A program made the translations under genes and the position numbers. Positions 6,135-9,976 of a stretch of 9,976 nt of DNA are shown piece by piece (within the stretch, counting starts at the first letter, position 1; every line of letters starts with the position of its first letter). The notes beneath the pieces are model-generated. The model was given only the letters and a program-made list of their open reading frames with translations. It searched no databases and was not told where the DNA came from. The stretch comes from an uncultured Lachnospiraceae bacterium (GTDB taxonomy: Bacteria; Bacillota; Clostridia; Lachnospirales; Lachnospiraceae), in assembly GCA_946623295.1 (NCBI GenBank), contig CAMOQY010000042.1, forward strand, positions 1-9,976, read 5' to 3'.

Positions 6135-7019
6135 ATGATCATGAGCATGACCGGTTTCGGAGCCGGGGAAGCGTCGGATGAGAAATACAAGGTAACGGTG
6201 GAGATCAAGTCTGTAAATCACAGATATCTTGATCTGAATATCAGACTTCCGAGAAAATTCAATCAGCTCGAGGGCAGACTGCGCACCGGCATCAAAAACT
6301 ACGCTCAGCGCGGCAAGATCGATATATACGTAAATTATGAGGAGTTTGGCGACGCCGGAAAAAAGCTTCGCTATGATTCCGCACTTGCGGGAGAGTATCT
6401 CGAATACATGACGCGTATCAGCCGCGAGCACTCTCTGCCGCTTGATCTGACTGCCGACAGGCTCGCGCTTATGCCTGAGGTCCTGACCATGGATCAGGCC
6501 GACGATGACGAGGAGTATTTATGGAGCCTTCTTGGAACGGCGTTTTCCAGAGCCGGTGACGCTTTCAGGCTGCAGAGGGGTATCGAGGGCGCCAACCTCA
6601 AGGACGATATCCTTGCCAAGCTTGACGGAATGGACGCGGATGTGGCCTATATAGAGAAGAGGGCGCCGGAGATCCTTGACGAGTACCGTGAGCGTCTCGT
6701 ATCCCGCATCAAAGAATTTACCGAGGGCATGGATTTCGACGAGTCGCGGATACTGACGGAGGTCGCCATCTACGCCGACAAGACCTGTGTGGATGAGGAG
6801 ACCGTCCGGCTTCACAGCCATATCGGCAGTATGCGCGCCGCCCTGACCGAGGATAGCAAAGAGGCAGTCGGACGCAGACTTGATTTTATTGCTCAGGAGA
6901 TGAACCGCGAGGCAAATACCACGCTGAGCAAATCAAACAGGATCGATATTTCAGAGACCGCGGTGCGGCTCAAAACAGAAATAGAAAAAATAAGGGAGCA
7001 GGTTCAGAACATTGAGTGA
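6135..7019 (+). CDS. yicC: YicC/YloC family endoribonuclease
   Basis: YicC/YloC proteins have been described as endoribonucleases acting in RNA decay. The 294-residue product has the family hallmarks. The N-terminal YicC_N part starts 'MIMSMTGFGAGEA' with 'EIKSVNHRYLDLNIRLP' (23-39). The C-terminal DUF1732 part ends with 'QEMNREANTTLSKS', then the charged helix 'LKTEIEKIREQVQNIE' at the very end. ATG 6135 is preceded by AAGGCGGAG at suitable spacing and gives the usual MIxSMTGFG start; the frame continues upstream to 5925 only through promoter DNA. It is the first gene of the operon and overlaps gmk by 8 bp. It uses ATA for 5 of 21 isoleucines, unlike the TPP-enzyme gene. The family call is secure; the exact RNA substrates are not known from sequence. 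Confidence 0.93.
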   Translation: MIMSMTGFGAGEASDEKYKVTVEIKSVNHRYLDLNIRLPRKFNQLEGRLRTGIKNYAQRGKIDIYVNYEEFGDAGKKLRYDSALAGEYLEYMTRISREHSLPLDLTADRLALMPEVLTMDQADDDEEYLWSLLGTAFSRAGDAFRLQRGIEGANLKDDILAKLDGMDADVAYIEKRAPEILDEYRERLVSRIKEFTEGMDFDESRILTEVAIYADKTCVDEETVRLHSHIGSMRAALTEDSKEAVGRRLDFIAQEMNREANTTLSKSNRIDISETAVRLKTEIEKIREQVQNIE

Positions 7020-7668
7020 GAAAAAAGGAAAAGGCAAGCTTATAATAGTATCGGGATTTTCGGGCACGGGCAAAGGCACGATGATCTCGAAACTGATGGA
7101 GCGCCATCCCGGAAAGTACGCTTTTTCGGTATCGGCAACCACGAGAAAACCCAGACCCGGCGAAGAGGAGGGCAAGGATTACTTCTTTGTGGATCACGAC
7201 CGCTTTGAGGAGATGATCGCCGGAGACGAGCTTCTTGAGCATACGTCTTTCAGCGGCAATTACTACGGTACTCCCGCCGGACCCATAAATAAGCTTCTGG
7301 CGGAGGGACAGAATATAATCCTCGATATCGAGGTTACCGGGATGCACCAGGTAACATACCGCCGCAGCGATACGCTTACTGCGTTTATCGTTCCCCCTTC
7401 TGAGGAGGAACTCATCAGGCGCCTGACGGGCAGAGGTACGGAGAGCCGCGAGCAGATCGTACGCAGGCTCACCAGAGCTACCGAGGAGGCTGCGTTCGCG
7501 CATGAATACGCCTGCATCATCAAAAACGGCGATCTGGAGCAGAGCGTAGACGAGCTTGAGGCGTATATCGAGACTGAAAAGCAGGATCCCAGGCTTCACG
7601 CCGAGAATCTGCGTCTGACAGAGGATATCAGTAATAAACTGAAAAGATATATCAGCAAGGAGATATAA
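7012..7668 (+). CDS. gmk: Guanylate kinase (TTG start)
   Basis: Guanylate kinase phosphorylates GMP to GDP with ATP and is an essential purine step; in Bacillota it is a known (p)ppGpp target. The 218-residue product has the P-loop 'GFSGTGKGT' (15-23), where Phe16 replaces the common Pro. GMP-site residues are seen in 'SATTRKPRPGE' (41-51) and 'DYFFV' (56-60), followed by 'NYYGTP' (83-88) and 'ILDIEVTG' (103-110). A lid region rich in Arg lies around 'RRLTGRGTESREQIVRRL'. The start is TTG 7012, inside the last codons of yicC. No in-frame ATG precedes the P-loop, and AAGGGAG/GCAGG (6992-7002) lies upstream. The overlap suggests translational coupling. The C-terminal tail of about 25 residues is slightly longer than usual. 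Confidence 0.95.
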   Translation: MSEKKGKGKLIIVSGFSGTGKGTMISKLMERHPGKYAFSVSATTRKPRPGEEEGKDYFFVDHDRFEEMIAGDELLEHTSFSGNYYGTPAGPINKLLAEGQNIILDIEVTGMHQVTYRRSDTLTAFIVPPSEEELIRRLTGRGTESREQIVRRLTRATEEAAFAHEYACIIKNGDLEQSVDELEAYIETEKQDPRLHAENLRLTEDISNKLKRYISKEI

Positions 7669-7672
7669 AGCT

Positions 7673-7942
7673 ATGATGTTACATCCTTCTTACAAAGAGC
7701 TTATGCAGAAGATCAACGAAGAGAGCGACGAGCCCATCGTCCACAGCCGCTATTCGGTTGTCATGGGCACCTCAAAGCGTGCCAGACAGATCACCGCGGC
7801 CAAAAAGACCGAGGTAAAGGGAGTCCAGAGAAAAGCTCTTTCACTCGCAGTTGAAGAGATGATGGACGATAAGGTCCATATCGTCAGCGAAGTAAGCGAA
7901 AATTACGAATCCTACGTGGCGGACGAGAACGGCAGAGTATGA
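7673..7942 (+). CDS. rpoZ: DNA-directed RNA polymerase omega subunit
   Basis: Omega helps fold and assemble the beta-prime subunit of RNA polymerase. The 89-residue product has the clostridial omega pattern: 'MLHPSYKELMQKINE' at the start, 'SRYSVVMGTSKRARQI' (25-40) as the conserved core helix, and 'KALSLAVEEMMDDKV' as the second conserved block. A short acidic tail follows. Two adjacent ATG codons (7673 and 7676) could start it; the first is 10 nt from AAGGAG (7657-7662) and is preferred. That ribosome site lies within the last codons of gmk, only 4 bp separate the genes, and the stop overlaps the rimO ATG as ATGA. The gmk-rpoZ order is widely conserved in Bacillota. Confidence 0.93.
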   Translation: MMLHPSYKELMQKINEESDEPIVHSRYSVVMGTSKRARQITAAKKTEVKGVQRKALSLAVEEMMDDKVHIVSEVSENYESYVADENGRV

Positions 7943-9279
7943 AGGTATTTCTGATCTCCCTCGGCTGCGACAAGAATCTGTGCGATTCCGAGAACATGCT
8001 CGGAATGCTGGCGCGCTCCGGATACGAGATAACTGATGACGAGGCGGAGGCCGGGATCATCATCGTCAATTCCTGCAGCTTTATAGGCGACGCGCAGGAG
8101 GAGAGCATCAACGCCATAATCGAGGCCGGCAGATTCAAATCAGAGGGAAGATGCAGATATCTTGTGGTATCGGGCTGCCTCTCGCAGCGCTTCCGCGAGG
8201 AGATAAGATCCCAGCTTCCGGAGGTGGACGCGATGCTCGGCACGGCGTCCTACCCGCGGATCTGCGAGGTGTTGTCCGCCCTTGAAAACGGACGCGGCCC
8301 TGTCGAATTATTCGATTCCACGGACGCGCCTGTGCATTCGCACGAGGAAAGAATGCTCAGTACCGGAGGTCACTACGCGTATCTCAAGATCGCCGAGGGC
8401 TGCAGCAAACGCTGTTCGTACTGCATCATTCCCTATCTGCGCGGGAATTACCGCAGCGTTCCCATGGAGGAGCTGCTCGACGAAGCCCGCAGACTCGTGG
8501 AGGGCGGAGTACGTGAACTGATCCTTGTGGCGCAGGAGACCACACTCTACGGCACCGATCTTTACGGTAAAAAATCTCTGCATACACTGATCCATTCTCT
8601 TTCGCTCCTGCGTGATCTTAAATGGATACGGATACTTTACTGCTATCCGGAAGAAATATACGATGAGCTGATCGAGGAGATGGCGGTCAATAAAAAGGTC
8701 GTCAAATACCTGGATCTGCCGATACAGAGCGGCTCGGACCGCATACTTCGGGCCATGGGGCGTCTGACAAGCAGGGCGCATATCACGGAGCTTATCGGCA
8801 GGCTGCGCAGCCGGATACCGGATATCTGCCTTCGCACCACCCTTATCAGCGGTTTCCCCGGGGAGAGCGAGGAGGATCATCGGGAGACTCTTGATTTTGT
8901 GAAAGAGATCCGTTTTGACCGGCTCGGTGTTTTCCCTTACTCAAAGGAAAAAGGTACAAAAGCAGCCGCAATGAAGGGGCAGATTCCCAAAAAGGAAAAG
9001 CTCCGCCGGCGTGACGAGATAATGAAAGCGCAGCAGGAGATCTCTGCGGAGATATCGGAAAGCTTTACCGGCAGGACGCTCGACGCCTTTATCGAGGGAA
9101 GAGTGGACGGCGGAGATATATACGCGGCGCGCACATACCGCGATGCGCCGGATGTGGATGGTTTTATATTTGTCAGATGCGGGTATGAACTGATGAGCGG
9201 AGATATCGTCCGGGTGAGGGTCACGGGTGCATCGGAGTATGATTTGACCGGAGAAATTGCAGATGAACATATCCAATAA
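7939..9279 (+). CDS. rimO: Ribosomal protein S12 methylthiotransferase RimO
   Basis: RimO is a radical-SAM enzyme that methylthiolates a conserved aspartate of ribosomal protein S12 using two [4Fe-4S] clusters. The 446-residue product has three domains. The N-terminal UPF0004 domain (about 1-115) has cluster ligands Cys10, Cys46 and Cys80 and the RimO-typical 'SLGCDKNL' (7-14). The radical-SAM barrel (about 145-370) has Cys155, Cys159 and Cys162 in 'CSKRCSYC', plus 'LDLPIQSGSDRILRAMGR' and 'ISGFPGESEEDH'. The C-terminal TRAM domain (about 375-440) would bind substrate. 'CDKNL' favours RimO over the tRNA enzyme MiaB. ATG overlaps the rpoZ stop by 4 bp (ATGA), and the stop overlaps the pgsA start. 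All six cluster cysteines are present, so it should be functional. Confidence 0.95.
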   Translation: MKVFLISLGCDKNLCDSENMLGMLARSGYEITDDEAEAGIIIVNSCSFIGDAQEESINAIIEAGRFKSEGRCRYLVVSGCLSQRFREEIRSQLPEVDAMLGTASYPRICEVLSALENGRGPVELFDSTDAPVHSHEERMLSTGGHYAYLKIAEGCSKRCSYCIIPYLRGNYRSVPMEELLDEARRLVEGGVRELILVAQETTLYGTDLYGKKSLHTLIHSLSLLRDLKWIRILYCYPEEIYDELIEEMAVNKKVVKYLDLPIQSGSDRILRAMGRLTSRAHITELIGRLRSRIPDICLRTTLISGFPGESEEDHRETLDFVKEIRFDRLGVFPYSKEKGTKAAAMKGQIPKKEKLRRRDEIMKAQQEISAEISESFTGRTLDAFIEGRVDGGDIYAARTYRDAPDVDGFIFVRCGYELMSGDIVRVRVTGASEYDLTGEIADEHIQ

Positions 9280-9802
9280 ACTTACAACCTTAAGAGTCGT
9301 ACTTGTTCCTGCTTTTGTCGTCGTGTTTCTGTACGCCGGGCTTGGCAGGACGGGAGACATGATCTCGCTGGTCATTTTTGCGATCGCGTGTATTACCGAT
9401 TATCTGGACGGATATCTTGCGAGAAAGCATAATCTTGTCACAAATTTCGGCAAATTCATGGACCCGCTCGCCGACAAGCTCCTCGTGTGCTCGGCCGCCG
9501 TATGTCTGGTCGCCGCGGGAAGGATCGAGGCCTGGATCGTGATCGTTATTCTGGCGAGGGAATTTGCCATCAGCGGCTTCAGACTTGTTGCAGCCGGAGG
9601 AGGACTCGTGATCGCCGCCAGCATGTGGGGCAAATCCAAGACAGTCGTACAGATGTTTATGATCATGTTCCTGCTGCTTCATTTTGAAACTCAGTGGTGG
9701 TATATCGTCGAACAGGTCATGATCTATGCAAGCCTTATTCTGACCGTTATATCGATTGTGGACTATATAGTAAAGAACAGACATGTTTTAAAAGACATGT
9801 AA
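9263..9802 (+). CDS. pgsA: CDP-diacylglycerol-glycerol-3-phosphate 3-phosphatidyltransferase
   Basis: PgsA is an integral membrane enzyme that joins CDP-diacylglycerol and glycerol-3-phosphate to phosphatidylglycerol phosphate, the committed step to phosphatidylglycerol and cardiolipin. The 179-residue product (normal length) has several hydrophobic segments. It carries the complete CDP-alcohol phosphotransferase motif DxxDGxxARx8GxxxDxxxD, seen as 'DYLDGYLAR' followed eight residues later by 'GKFMDPLAD' (about residues 46-71). The N-terminal 'MNISNKLTTLR' is typical of PgsA. ATG 9263 has GGAG at 9250-9253 at good spacing; a TTG two codons earlier is less likely. It overlaps rimO by 17 bp. 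The rimO-pgsA neighbourhood recurs in Clostridia, often leading on to cinA and recA, which would lie beyond this window. Confidence 0.93.
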   Translation: MNISNKLTTLRVVLVPAFVVVFLYAGLGRTGDMISLVIFAIACITDYLDGYLARKHNLVTNFGKFMDPLADKLLVCSAAVCLVAAGRIEAWIVIVILAREFAISGFRLVAAGGGLVIAASMWGKSKTVVQMFMIMFLLLHFETQWWYIVEQVMIYASLILTVISIVDYIVKNRHVLKDM

Positions 9803-9817
9803 GCCTTAGGGGTGGAA

Positions 9818-9976
9818 ATGCTCGGTGCAGTGCTGACCATATTAAAAATACTCGGTTTTATCCTGCTGGGTGTGATCGCGCTCGCTCTGCTGATAGTGCT
9901 TGCGGTGCTCTTTGTGCCTGTCAGATACAGGATTTCGGGCGATGTCGATATGCCGGAATACCGCGCAAAGGGTTCG
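9818..9976 (+). CDS. DUF2953-like membrane-anchored protein, N-terminal part (cut by window end)
   Basis: Only the first 53 residues are present. The start ATG has AGGGGTGG (9807-9814) just upstream, and the gene begins 15 bp after the pgsA stop, so it belongs to the same operon. The visible part is one long hydrophobic segment (about residues 5-34), then 'VPVRYRISGDVDMPEYRAKG'. A single N-terminal helix followed by 'FVPVRYRI' is what clostridial DUF2953 proteins look like. That family is best known beside the spore-germination gene ytfJ/gerW, but the assignment from 53 residues is tentative. No function can be stated. Confidence 0.55.
   Translation, partial: MLGAVLTILKILGFILLGVIALALLIVLAVLFVPVRYRISGDVDMPEYRAKGS

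Noticed and set aside
6970..7599. 209-codon - strand open frame opposite gmk
   Set aside because: It is antisense to an unmistakable guanylate kinase and shows no motif.
8308..8880. 190-codon - strand open frame inside rimO
   Set aside because: It is opposite the radical-SAM core of rimO and its translation has no family signature.
9779..9799. Repeated AGACATGT at the end of pgsA
   Set aside because: Two 8-bp copies 13 bp apart, covering the last pgsA codons, are too short to distinguish from chance, and there is no T-run to make a terminator.
1..9976. Mobile elements, CRISPR, tRNA or rRNA, defence systems
   Set aside because: I looked for repeat-spacer arrays, transposase motifs, terminal inverted repeats and tRNA-like folds on both strands and saw none. 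Nearly all the sequence is explained by conserved housekeeping genes.

Overview
This window looks like a housekeeping stretch of a Bacillota (Clostridia) chromosome. The best fit is a Lachnospiraceae-type organism with G+C a little above half. The reasons are the ScpA/ScpB condensin pair, an RqcH-type NFACT protein next to yicC-gmk-rpoZ (the order known from Bacillus yloA-yloC-gmk-rpoZ), strong AGGAGG-like ribosome binding sites, extended -10 promoters, and a small membrane protein of a kind common in Clostridia. I see no transposase, phage gene, CRISPR array, tRNA or rRNA, and no undescribed defence or mobile system.

Layout, left to right. (1) Positions 1-957 hold the 3' end of scpA and all of scpB, translationally coupled on + and closed by a hairpin terminator at 966-1027. 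(2) Positions 1047-2032, on -, hold a two-gene unit: a YfbR-type HD-domain 5'-deoxynucleotidase followed 2 bp later by a three-helix membrane protein of unknown function. It converges on scpB, and a 21-bp perfect palindrome spans the stop codon of the membrane gene. (3) Positions 2033-2304 are an AT-rich divergent promoter region with two dyads. (4) Positions 2305-4149 hold a single, well-expressed-looking gene for a thiamine-diphosphate enzyme of the acetolactate synthase superfamily, ended by a textbook terminator at 4163-4193. (5) Positions 4230-5963, on -, hold rqcH, the ribosome-quality-control alanine-tailing factor. (6) Positions 5964-6134 are a divergent promoter region. (7) Positions 6135-9976, on +, hold a tightly packed six-gene operon: yicC, gmk, rpoZ, rimO, pgsA and the start of a DUF2953-like membrane-anchored gene cut by the window edge.

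The yicC operon combines RNA turnover (YicC), GMP-to-GDP conversion (Gmk), the RNA polymerase omega subunit, ribosomal protein S12 modification (RimO) and phosphatidylglycerol synthesis (PgsA). All junctions overlap or are separated by 15 bp or less, so one message is expected. RqcH next door adds rescue of stalled ribosomes. Most genes here are ordinary core genes. The parts most worth a second look are the orphan thiamine-diphosphate enzyme with its strongly biased codons and possible CodY-like box, the palindrome at the end of the yfbR unit, the Glu-Arg in place of Asp-Arg in RqcH, and the absence of remA between yicC and gmk.
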